A stretch of DNA of 64,000 nucleotides from JAGOTP01 sp964567995 (GTDB taxonomy: Bacteria; Patescibacteriota; Patescibacteriia; 2-12-FULL-60-25). The translations under genes were made by a program, and so were the position numbers. The stretch covers positions 1 through 64,000 of the forward strand of contig CAZMOB010000004.1 of assembly GCA_964567995.1 (NCBI GenBank), read 5' to 3'. The notes beneath the pieces were generated by a model that saw nothing but the letters and a program-made list of their open reading frames with translations, was not told the DNA's origin and did not search any database. The first letter of the stretch is position 1. The number at the start of each line of letters is the position of its first letter. Positions 16,813-23,499 of the stretch are shown piece by piece.

Positions 16813-17922
16813 TCAGCCCTTGGGGCGCGCGTCCGGGATGATGGAGACCGGTGCCGCTGGGGCGTTCGAAACCACCGGCATCTGGCCGGCAATGGTCATG
16901 CCACGCAGGCCGGACGTGTTCGGCATCCGCCTCAGGTCCTGCGGGTAGCGGTCGGCCCGCTGCGAAGTGATGACGAGGTGACGCATGATCGCGAGATCCC
17001 CGTGGACCTGGAGCGTGCCACCCTGAGCCGGTCCCGGACGGAAGATCCCGGACACCCGGCTCGTGTAGAACGGGGCGCCAGACGGATCTTCCCTGACAGG
17101 GAACTTGTAGTGCGGCGATCCCCCGAGCGTGTCCTTGGGCGATCGCCAGAGGTCCTTGATCTCCACGTGATAGCCGACACCCGGCAACGCAGAGCAGATG
17201 ATCTCGACCCCCATATCGGGGCGATGCGCGTAGAAGCACTCACCCACCACTTCATCCGAGAACCGAACCGGCAGGCAGCCCGTCAGCCGGCCTTCAAGTG
17301 CCAGTGACAGCAGGTGGGTGCTGCGCTTGTCGGTGATGGGTTGACCACGCCGATCGACGAATCCCCCGATGAAGAAACTCTCGTCGTCGACCGGCGAGTA
17401 GCGTTCGAGACGCTCGATCTGGCGCCGCGCTTGGCGCAGTTCGCGGTTCCCACTCTCGACCAGGTCGGTCTGTTCGCGGCGAGCGGCTTCGGTTCGACCG
17501 TGCGCCTCCTTCTCGGCACTCAAGGCCGATTCCGCCGCCTTGAGCTCACGCTCGAGCCGGTCGATCGCCTCTCGACGTACACGAAGCTCAGCGTCGAGCG
17601 CACCGGTCTGACGAACGTGGTCCGCACGTTCCTCCCTGATCAGCTTGAGCAGAGCCTGCCGATCCTGTGAAGACATGAAGGCACCCGTTCCAAGGAACAC
17701 CATCAGCAAGAAGGACACGATCAGCATCAGCACCAAGCTCTTGAGGACGAAGATGGCGAGGACCCAGAGCACGAAGGCTGCCAGGATGAGCCCACGGATC
17801 GTCATCGGTCCGGGAGAGTCGAAGTGGTTGATGCTCGGGAACTCGGTGGAGACGAGCTCCGCCTTCTCGGCGGGGGTGGGGGTGGAAGTGGTGGACTCGG
17901 TGACGGCGGCGACGTTGCTCAT
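16813..17922 (-). CDS. Island protein 3: membrane-anchored coiled-coil protein
   Basis: A 369-residue protein with two adjacent hydrophobic segments near residues 42-85 (LILAAFVLWVLAIFVLKS and LMLIVSFLLMVFLGTGAF). A clear coiled coil of Arg/Glu/Ala repeats (about 87-180) follows, then a soluble domain (about 185-369) with FFIGGFVDRRGQPITDK. No family is recognised. ATG 17922 is decided by AGGAG seven bases upstream; the ATG at 17928 lies directly on that AGGAG and is rejected. The opposite strand and other frames are also open because the DNA is GC-rich, but they have no comparable start. A TTGACA hexamer at 18104-18109 may be its -35. Confidence 0.65.
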   Translation of the reverse strand: MSNVAAVTESTTSTPTPAEKAELVSTEFPSINHFDSPGPMTIRGLILAAFVLWVLAIFVLKSLVLMLIVSFLLMVFLGTGAFMSSQDRQALLKLIREERADHVRQTGALDAELRVRREAIDRLERELKAAESALSAEKEAHGRTEAARREQTDLVESGNRELRQARRQIERLERYSPVDDESFFIGGFVDRRGQPITDKRSTHLLSLALEGRLTGCLPVRFSDEVVGECFYAHRPDMGVEIICSALPGVGYHVEIKDLWRSPKDTLGGSPHYKFPVREDPSGAPFYTSRVSGIFRPGPAQGGTLQVHGDLAIMRHLVITSQRADRYPQDLRRMPNTSGLRGMTIAGQMPVVSNAPAAPVSIIPDARPKG

Positions 17923-18136
17923 GAGCATCTCCTGGGAAAAGAGGCCGATTGGGCCGGGGGTTGCACAGACACGAATTCGGCATGCACCTTCACACTCACA
18001 CCGTGTGAATCGTGCAGCTGAGTCTGCTTCTCCAAATGGAGACTCAAACTCAGCCGCACGACGATGAAAAGAACGGGTCTTCTTACCAAACTTCTCCCCT
18101 ATTTGTCAATCTACGCAGGCAGAAAAAGGGCCTAAA

Positions 18137-18197
18137 ACGAAAACCGCCGACGAAACCGCAGGCGCGCTGAAGTCTCAGCGGCGGTATTCGTCGACGG
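18137..18197. repeat. Structured element D, downstream of island gene 4
   Basis: CCGCCGACGAA (18144-18154) pairs with TTCGTCGACGG (18187-18197). An overlapping stem joins ACGAAAACCG (18137-18146) with CGGTATTCGT (18182-18191). A GCTGA/TCAGC hairpin lies inside, as in element C. On the minus strand it ends GGTTTTCGTTTT, a likely terminator. The 349-base gap 17923-18271 holds this element and the TTGACA upstream of island gene 3, and no gene. Confidence 0.55.
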
Positions 18198-18271
18198 TGG
18201 GCGGCTGCAGTTCGCAGCCTCTCCCTGTTCTTCACAGCCACCCGCCGTCGGAGCGGAGCGACGTAGGCTGT

Positions 18272-19252
18272 TCAGCTGCCGTTGCTGCCGCGGAGGAGCT
18301 GGCGGCCCAGGTCCGGAGCCGCATCGACCACGTGGTTGGCGGCCTGACGGGCCATGAACTCGCGCCACTTGGACAGGGTCTGGAAGGAGCAGATCACGGC
18401 CTCGATGCCGGTAGCCCTCCTGCCGGCGCTGTTCAGCATGTAGTTGAGGCTGAAGCCCGCCCAGTCGCGGTACTCGCCACGCCTGGGGGTGTGGCGGAAT
18501 CCCTCGGGGCGCATGAGCCCCGCCTCGTACTCGGCGTAGTCGTAGTACACCACGTCGGGCAGGAATTTGCCGCGCGCCAAGGTCTCGACCCTGATGATCT
18601 TGACGCCATCCTCCTCCACGCACTTGATCCGGAACTCCACCTTGCCAGCGTGTTGGGCCTGCTGGTGGATCTCCAGGAACTCACCGACCTGCGTCGGCAG
18701 GACCCCGAACATGCTCGCAGGGCCCGCGATGGTGTCGGTCGTGAAGATGAAGAAGTCCGCCTTGGAGTCGTTGTGGCACTTGAGGGGCTGGCCGTCCTTG
18801 GGGTTGACGGGCCAGCTGACCATGTTGGCCCTGTCGAGGCCGTAGACGACGGAACGCTTCTCAAGCAGCGCGAGGAGCTCGTCGACCTTCTCCCGGAGCG
18901 TCTTCGTGATGGAGTGGTTGTTCACCAGGGCCAGGAGCTCGTCGGGGGTGTGCTCGCGGGGGGTGGGCACCATCTTGTCCCGGTACTCGACCATCGGCTC
19001 CTTGTTGCGCTCGGCCTGGAGATCCGCCGTCAGCTGAGTGACCTCTCCGTTGAGGCGCTTGATCTCCTCTCCTCGCTGGTTGGCGAGCTCGACCACGGCG
19101 GTGTAGGCCGCCATGAGGCTCTGGAACTCCTCGGGGGTGAGCTGCTTCTTGTTCCCCCAGAGGGAGTCGGAGGTCTTCGGCTCCTTGAGCTCGATCTTGA
19201 CGAAGCCACCGGGACCCGCCGCACCATTCGACTTACCGTTTACCTGTTCCAT
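18272..19252 (-). CDS. Island protein 4: soluble protein of unknown family
   Basis: A 326-residue protein with no signal peptide or membrane segment, so probably cytoplasmic. The N-terminal third is charged and helical (AYTAVVELANQRGEEIKRLNGEV, coiled-coil-like). The middle has FFIFTTDTIAGPASMFGVLP and VEFRIKCVEEDGVKIIRVETL, mixed alpha/beta. The C-terminal end is basic. ATG 19252 is chosen: GCAGGAAG sits upstream and the in-frame extension to 19306 lacks a motif. Its promoter region contains a two-tier palindrome (19313-19362), which suggests regulation. The antisense strand is open for 398 codons, a composition artefact. Confidence 0.6.
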   Translation of the reverse strand: MEQVNGKSNGAAGPGGFVKIELKEPKTSDSLWGNKKQLTPEEFQSLMAAYTAVVELANQRGEEIKRLNGEVTQLTADLQAERNKEPMVEYRDKMVPTPREHTPDELLALVNNHSITKTLREKVDELLALLEKRSVVYGLDRANMVSWPVNPKDGQPLKCHNDSKADFFIFTTDTIAGPASMFGVLPTQVGEFLEIHQQAQHAGKVEFRIKCVEEDGVKIIRVETLARGKFLPDVVYYDYAEYEAGLMRPEGFRHTPRRGEYRDWAGFSLNYMLNSAGRRATGIEAVICSFQTLSKWREFMARQAANHVVDAAPDLGRQLLRGSNGS

Positions 19253-19312
19253 GATGGAATCTTCCTGCAGAGCCAAGGCGGAGAATGCATCACCAGTGTG
19301 CACCATTCCGCT

Positions 19313-19362
19313 CGACTTGATTCAAGGAATATACACTTTCGTATATTCACTAAACCAAGTCG
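19313..19362. promoter_or_regulatory. Two-tier palindromic operator upstream of island gene 4
   Basis: Outer arms CGACTTG/CAAGTCG (19313-19319, 19356-19362) and inner arms GAATATAC/GTATATTC (19327-19334, 19341-19348) are separated by seven-base spacers on both sides. On the minus strand the inner arms carry a TATATT candidate -10 and the outer arm TTGGTT a weak -35. The perfect symmetry suggests a dimer or tetramer DNA-binding site controlling island gene 4. The 385-base gap 19253-19637 holds this, element E at 19491-19559, and nothing else. Confidence 0.55.
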
Positions 19363-19490
19363 GGCGATGGAATGGCATTTTGCTCTTCTGTGAAGAATTC
19401 AGGGTTGTGGAAAGAACGGGTTTTTGTAACAGAAGATTCCTTTTATGTCAACCCCTCTGCTCTTTTTTGTTTTATTGTGAAAACGCATAC

Positions 19491-19559
19491 CGACCTGCTC
19501 AAGAAGTCTCTTTCGTGGAACCGGGGTGAACCAGGAACCGCTAGGAGGCGAGCAGGTCG
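19491..19559 (-). terminator. Long hairpin element E, downstream of island gene 5
   Basis: Perfect ten-base arms CGACCTGCTC (19491-19500) and GAGCAGGTCG (19550-19559) around a 49-base loop. On the minus strand the tail is GTATGCGTTTTC. It lies after the gene at 19638 and is a probable terminator, though the loop is long and no inner stem is obvious. Confidence 0.5.
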
Positions 19560-19637
19560 GACGTTGTTGGGGAGGGCAGCAGATGGTCAGTCAGCGCCGT
19601 GGCACAGGCACACGGGTGACTCTAGCTGCAGAGGGGG

Positions 19638-20429
19638 TCAAGGAGCGGGGGCGAGCGAGGCGGACGGGCTGTGGACATCGCGTAGAACGTCGCCGAAGCG
19701 CTGTTCGACATCCTCGCAGCGGTAGGTCGCGCCACTCGGCGGGTTGAGCGTCGGGTTGGTCGCTCGAGTGCGGCAGAACTCTCGCTCGAGCGCGATCGGG
19801 AAGAGCCGGTCGATGATGATCTGGATGGCCTCGGCACCGATCCGGATCTGACGCTTGGCGTCGACCAGCTCGACCCCGAAGATGGTGCCGGCGATGTTGG
19901 TCGGACGGCAAGCCCGGGGGCTCCCGTTGAAGGCCGGGACCATCACCCAGCCGCGCTGGCGGCAGAGGCAGTCGAGGTCACGGGCCGCGCAGACCACCCG
20001 CTGCTGAGGAGGGCGCGCGGCAGCGACCGGCGTGGGACGGGTGGCGGGCGCAGGGACGACCGCCGGAGTGGGCGCCGCGACCAGAGCAGCAGACGCAGGG
20101 GGAGCTTCCGCAGAGGCAGCAGCGCGAGAGCCCTCCACTTCACGCCGCAGGTTGGCCATCAGCCGCTGAACCTCCTCGGTGGCAGCAGCCCTGGCCGAGG
20201 CGTCGATGCAGTCACGAGTCGTCGGATCGACGTTTCGGCAGACCTGTTCGGTGCCAGGGAGAGGCGCAGGCGCAGCAGGCGGAGGCCTGCCACGACCGTC
20301 ATCGACCGCGGCCACGGCGACGGCACGTCTGGTCAGGGGTCGGCGCGGACCTCGTTGGGCCAGCGCAGAACCTGCGCAGAGCCAGCAGAGCAGGACGATG
20401 AGAATCTGAACGATGTTGGGGCGTCTCAA
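19638..20429 (-). CDS. Island protein 5: secreted Ala/Pro-rich cysteine protein
   Basis: A 263-residue protein read from TTG 20429, which is preceded by AGGAG eight bases upstream. Further upstream Met at 20456 lacks such a site. The start RPNIVQILIVLLCWLCAGSALA is a signal peptide ending at ALA. The centre is an Ala/Pro-rich low-complexity linker. The C-terminus has a compact cysteine-rich domain (CRNVDPTTRDC, CAARDLDCLC, ACRPT, FCRTRA, RCEDV). It is a secreted or periplasm-like protein of unknown role. It shares its cysteine-rich style with the divergent neighbour at 20797. Confidence 0.6.
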   Translation of the reverse strand: MRRPNIVQILIVLLCWLCAGSALAQRGPRRPLTRRAVAVAAVDDGRGRPPPAAPAPLPGTEQVCRNVDPTTRDCIDASARAAATEEVQRLMANLRREVEGSRAAASAEAPPASAALVAAPTPAVVPAPATRPTPVAAARPPQQRVVCAARDLDCLCRQRGWVMVPAFNGSPRACRPTNIAGTIFGVELVDAKRQIRIGAEAIQIIIDRLFPIALEREFCRTRATNPTLNPPSGATYRCEDVEQRFGDVLRDVHSPSASLAPAP

Positions 20430-20555
20430 GGGGGTTTCTCCTGTTTCTACCCACACCTATTCTTTGGGTGGGACTTAGATGGATGAACTGAATCGACCGC
20501 GGACGATGATGAACGAGACCAAAACAGGCCTCTGGAATGAGCGAAAGAAGGGATA

Positions 20556-20584
20556 AAAGTAGCTTCTTTTTAAGAAAATGTCAA
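20556..20584 (-). promoter_or_regulatory. Candidate promoter for island gene 5
   Basis: On the minus strand -35 TTGACA (20579-20584) and -10 TACTTT (20556-20561) with a 17-base spacer. The -35 matches fully, the -10 moderately. It lies in the 367-base divergent gap 20430-20796, which otherwise holds the next promoter and a CTCGTTCC/GGAGCGAG leader hairpin. Confidence 0.55.
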
Positions 20585-20625
20585 GTAACCTTGGGAAGAA
20601 AAAGGAGGTCCTGCATAGAAACTCT

Positions 20626-20654
20626 TTGACATTTTATGCAAAAAATGCTAAACA
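20626..20654 (+). promoter_or_regulatory. Candidate promoter for island gene 6
   Basis: -35 TTGACA (20626-20631), spacer of exactly 17 bases, -10 TAAACA (20649-20654). Expected start near 20661 would give a leader of about 135 bases before the TTG at 20797, with a possible hairpin (CTCGTTCC against GGAGCGAG) near its 5' end. Confidence 0.55.
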
Positions 20655-20796
20655 GTCTCGTTCCGTTTCTTGGCGAAGGAGCGAGTCGTAACCCGACAGA
20701 GCTTACCGTCTAGAAATGGGAACATTCTCAATGCAAACAGTAGGGAAAACGGGGGGTAACTCTCGTTAAGAATAAAGGAAAAGAGAGGAGGAGACG

Positions 20797-22242
20797 TTGG
20801 AACAAAATCACGATGACGACGAAGGCCTCACGGAGGGCGGTCACAGCCAGACCCAACTGTGGATCGGCAACAACCCTGACCCGATGGAGGCGTTCGAGCA
20901 GTCGTTGGCTGCCTGGACCTTCATGAACGAAAAGCACGGGCTGGAGGCAGCTGGCCTCAGACCGCTTCCGCCGAACATGCTGGTCGTAGAATGCATTCGC
21001 GAGTGGGAACGTCACTATCGGGTACATGGCGAGGCAGCGACGATCAAGTCGCTCGGACCCAAACCAGACCCGAAGGACTACCCGAACCACGACCGGATCA
21101 GCATCAGCATCCACAAGGCGCCGACCCGGACGAATCCCACGGTCAGATCCAACAAGGTAGCTGAAACAGACGCTCGATCCGATACACAGCCTCACGAACT
21201 GGCGCGTGACGATCGAGCAGTCACCGACCCCATGATGGCGGGACCGGATCCGTTCGGGAGTGGGAACCTTCAGCGTCTCGACCTCGATGCCGCTGTAGCC
21301 CTCTTCTCGGCAGGGGGCGCAAGCCCTGATGCGAACCTGGATCAGGCCCTGGCGAGGCAACCGGTCACTCCTCAACCGGCCCCGAACAGTGACGCGTCGA
21401 CCATGTTCGACTTCAATGCTGCAGCCGCGTTTCTGAGCGCCCAACACGACCGACCACCCCAGCAAGAAGAACGAACAGTGGCACCCCCACAGGAACCCAC
21501 TGCTCCAATCCCGCTCCGAGACGAAGACCGGCCAGACGAAGCACCGGCACTCGCGAAATCATCAGAACCTCCGGTGGTACAGACGGTCGCTCAAGCGGAA
21601 GAGCAGGCTGCACCCGAAGCTGCCGACCCTGTGACACCTCCGAAGCACGAGGATGATGCAGGTACGGGAGCGACAATGCTGAGCACGCCTGAGGCAGCCA
21701 TCGAGCGACTCGCATCTCCAGAGGAGGAGCCTCAGAGGCCAGCGGCGCGGACACACAGCTCGCGCACTCTGACCCTGCTCGTGGCCGCTCTCTTCCTCAC
21801 CGTCATCAGCGCCGGAGCCCTCCTGCGGGCAACGCGAGAAGGGCCCCACGCCCAAGCAACGGCGCGAACGGAGAACCGAAGAGCCCCTGCGGCGCGCCAG
21901 ACTCCCCCTCCGTCCCGACCACCAAGCGGCGTGAGCCAACCCGCGGCGCAGGGAGCAGAGGAACCGACCTGCATCACGCAGGCAGTTCGCAACGATCCGG
22001 ACATGGACTCGGGCTTCCGGCGGGTCTACCAGTTCAGCTGCCGGGTCGAGACCCCGCACCCGAACCGGTTCTTCTGCCGGTACCCGAAGCCCTCGCGACG
22101 GACTCCCGCCACCATCGTAACGGGGAACCGCATCTGCGACGCCATCATCCAGAGCTGCGTGCGGACCAGCACCCGTGGCGACGCGCTCTTCAACCAGGAC
22201 TGTCTCGCTCGCCAGCCCTTCCCCACCCCTCCCCTGCGCTGA
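20797..22242 (+). CDS. Island protein 6: single-pass membrane protein, cysteine-rich end
   Basis: A 481-residue protein. The start is TTG 20797 because GAGGAGGAG lies just upstream, the strongest ribosome binding site in the window. About residues 1-320 are an acidic, Pro/Ala-rich cytoplasmic-looking region. A membrane helix LTLLVAALFLTVISAGALL sits near residue 335. The C-terminal outside domain has six cysteines (TCITQ, FSCRV, FFCRY, RICDAIIQSC, DCLAR), probably disulphide bonded. It is the only island gene on the plus strand and is divergent from island gene 5, whose product has a similar cysteine-rich domain. No family is recognised. Confidence 0.6.
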   Translation: MEQNHDDDEGLTEGGHSQTQLWIGNNPDPMEAFEQSLAAWTFMNEKHGLEAAGLRPLPPNMLVVECIREWERHYRVHGEAATIKSLGPKPDPKDYPNHDRISISIHKAPTRTNPTVRSNKVAETDARSDTQPHELARDDRAVTDPMMAGPDPFGSGNLQRLDLDAAVALFSAGGASPDANLDQALARQPVTPQPAPNSDASTMFDFNAAAAFLSAQHDRPPQQEERTVAPPQEPTAPIPLRDEDRPDEAPALAKSSEPPVVQTVAQAEEQAAPEAADPVTPPKHEDDAGTGATMLSTPEAAIERLASPEEEPQRPAARTHSSRTLTLLVAALFLTVISAGALLRATREGPHAQATARTENRRAPAARQTPPPSRPPSGVSQPAAQGAEEPTCITQAVRNDPDMDSGFRRVYQFSCRVETPHPNRFFCRYPKPSRRTPATIVTGNRICDAIIQSCVRTSTRGDALFNQDCLARQPFPTPPLR

Positions 22243-22267
22243 CCCCCGCCCCCTCGCCCCTTCCCTC

Positions 22268-22334
22268 GCGGCACGACCTGCTCGCCGCAACCGAACGACC
22301 CCCTCCGAGCCTTGCGCAACTCGACGGGGGTCGT
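22268..22334 (+). terminator. Compound terminator, element F
   Basis: A GCGGC/GCCGC hairpin (22268-22272 with 22284-22288) is followed by a perfect outer stem ACGACCCCC/GGGGGTCGT (22295-22303 with 22326-22334) enclosing an inner CGAG/CTCG stem. The tail CATTCATTTC is T-rich. It ends the island's plus-strand gene and lies just before the TraC-like gene. Confidence 0.65.
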
Positions 22335-22361
22335 CATTCATTTCAGGCGATCGCTTCTTTT

Positions 22362-23030
22362 TTAATCCACCTGCAGCCTTCCAATATCAATCAACGGCTG
22401 GGCCTCAGACAGATCCGGGTTATACACGTTATAAAACAATTCAATCAGACTTTGCGTATCGAGTTGCACGGCGCTCAAGGACATCGAGCCTAATCCCCCA
22501 CTCACTTGGCTCACCCGTAATTCCAACTCGAACTTCTGTTTCTTGAACCGCTCCTCAGCAAACTTCATGGCAATCGTTGGCGTAAAGATCTCTTGCAAGC
22601 GTTGCCAAAAGCCCTTGGTCTGTACGGTCGCCGGATTCAGTGGGACGACGATGTAAAACCGCTTTTGCATGATGTCACCCAAGTTCACCAGCTGTTTCAC
22701 GAAATCACGATAATCTTTTATTTGTTTCTTCAAGAGTTCGTTGCTGATCTTTTTTTCTTGAGCAATCAGTTGATACAAATAGCCGTCGATATTCATCCGG
22801 CGCGATTGAATGACAATCTGGATCGGAAAATCGATGCCGTTCACGAATTGCATGTAGGCTTGCACGATCGCCTGTTGTTCATCCATCGACTTCAAGGCGA
22901 AGTTGACGCTTGAAACCAAGAGAACCGCCCGCAAGGTTCCATCTTTCAGGATAACCGTATCTTCACGGATCTCAGAGATATCGAGAAACCGTTGCGTTGG
23001 GACACCAGGCTTAAAAATGTTCTTGGACAT
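22362..23030 (-). CDS. TraC-like/VirB4 N-domain secretion protein
   Basis: A 222-residue protein resembling the N-terminal domain of VirB4/TraC ATPases without a P-loop. It contains VILKDGTLRAVLLVSSVNFALKS, the characteristic start of that domain, and QAYMQFVNGIDFPIQIVIQSRRMNIDGYL. In many CPR genomes a short gene like this precedes the full VirB4. ATG 23030 is chosen; an in-frame TTG twelve bases upstream (23042) is less likely. It follows prgI by eight bases. Here virB4 is not adjacent but sits beyond the GC-rich island. Confidence 0.75.
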   Translation of the reverse strand: MSKNIFKPGVPTQRFLDISEIREDTVILKDGTLRAVLLVSSVNFALKSMDEQQAIVQAYMQFVNGIDFPIQIVIQSRRMNIDGYLYQLIAQEKKISNELLKKQIKDYRDFVKQLVNLGDIMQKRFYIVVPLNPATVQTKGFWQRLQEIFTPTIAMKFAEERFKKQKFELELRVSQVSGGLGSMSLSAVQLDTQSLIELFYNVYNPDLSEAQPLIDIGRLQVD

Positions 23031-23038
23031 ACAAAGGA

Positions 23039-23491
23039 TCAAAAGGACGGATCGTCATCTGGTTTATACACTCCGCCCGTGTTTACGACCAGGGTCAGAT
23101 CGCGCAAACGAGAGGAAGTTGGGCGCTGTTTTTGCTTCGTCACTTCGATTTCCGTCGTTGCGACCGTATCCATCTCGATAAATGCACGGAGCTGGTCATC
23201 CGTCAGTTCTTTATCCCATACACGGAGCGGTGGGCGAAGACGTGACGCCAGAAAGTTCAAAAAAAACAGGTGGAACGGTTGCGTGTGAATCTTCACGAAG
23301 CCGAATGTTCCGGCAATGGCGCAGACGATCAGGGCGATGACGCCAAACACGATGATCGAGGGCGATAACTTGTAGGCCACGAACAGGATCACGACCGTCG
23401 CAAGCATGATCAAAAATTGGCGAACCGTAATCGGACCGAGAATCTTGTCTTCGTTGTCGATGAATTGAGGAACGATATATTTGTCAGGCAT
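23039..23491 (-). CDS. PrgI-family membrane protein
   Basis: A 150-residue protein of the PrgI family (type IV secretion/conjugation membrane component in Gram-positive elements and CPR). The start YIVPQFIDNEDKILGPITVRQF is the typical N-terminal motif, followed by two membrane helices (about 30-73) FLIMLATVVILFVAYKL and IIVFGVIALIVCAIAGTFGF, and the motif PFHLFFLNFL. The C-terminal part is cytoplasmic. It lies between the 539-residue protein and the TraC-like protein, all in one transcript with spacings of eight bases. Confidence 0.85.
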   Translation of the reverse strand: MPDKYIVPQFIDNEDKILGPITVRQFLIMLATVVILFVAYKLSPSIIVFGVIALIVCAIAGTFGFVKIHTQPFHLFFLNFLASRLRPPLRVWDKELTDDQLRAFIEMDTVATTEIEVTKQKQRPTSSRLRDLTLVVNTGGVYKPDDDPSF

Positions 23492-23499
23492 ACGACGGA

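Noticed and set aside
16050..16892. Long minus-strand frame overlapping island genes 2 and 3
   Set aside because: It crosses element C and overlaps both better-supported genes; protein is basic and low quality.
14726..18197. Integron attC sites after each island gene
   Set aside because: Position and hairpins are suggestive, but the RYYYAAC and GTTRRRY core sites are absent, the stem order is interlocking rather than nested, and there is no integrase.
18197..19393. Open frame of 398 codons antisense to island gene 4
   Set aside because: Composition-driven: long runs of Leu/Val/Gly/Asp and no Shine-Dalgarno, while the other strand has a good start site and better protein composition.
21562..22341. 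Open frame of 259 codons antisense to island gene 6
   Set aside because: Arg/Ser/Gly-rich shadow of the GC-rich coding strand; no ribosome binding site.
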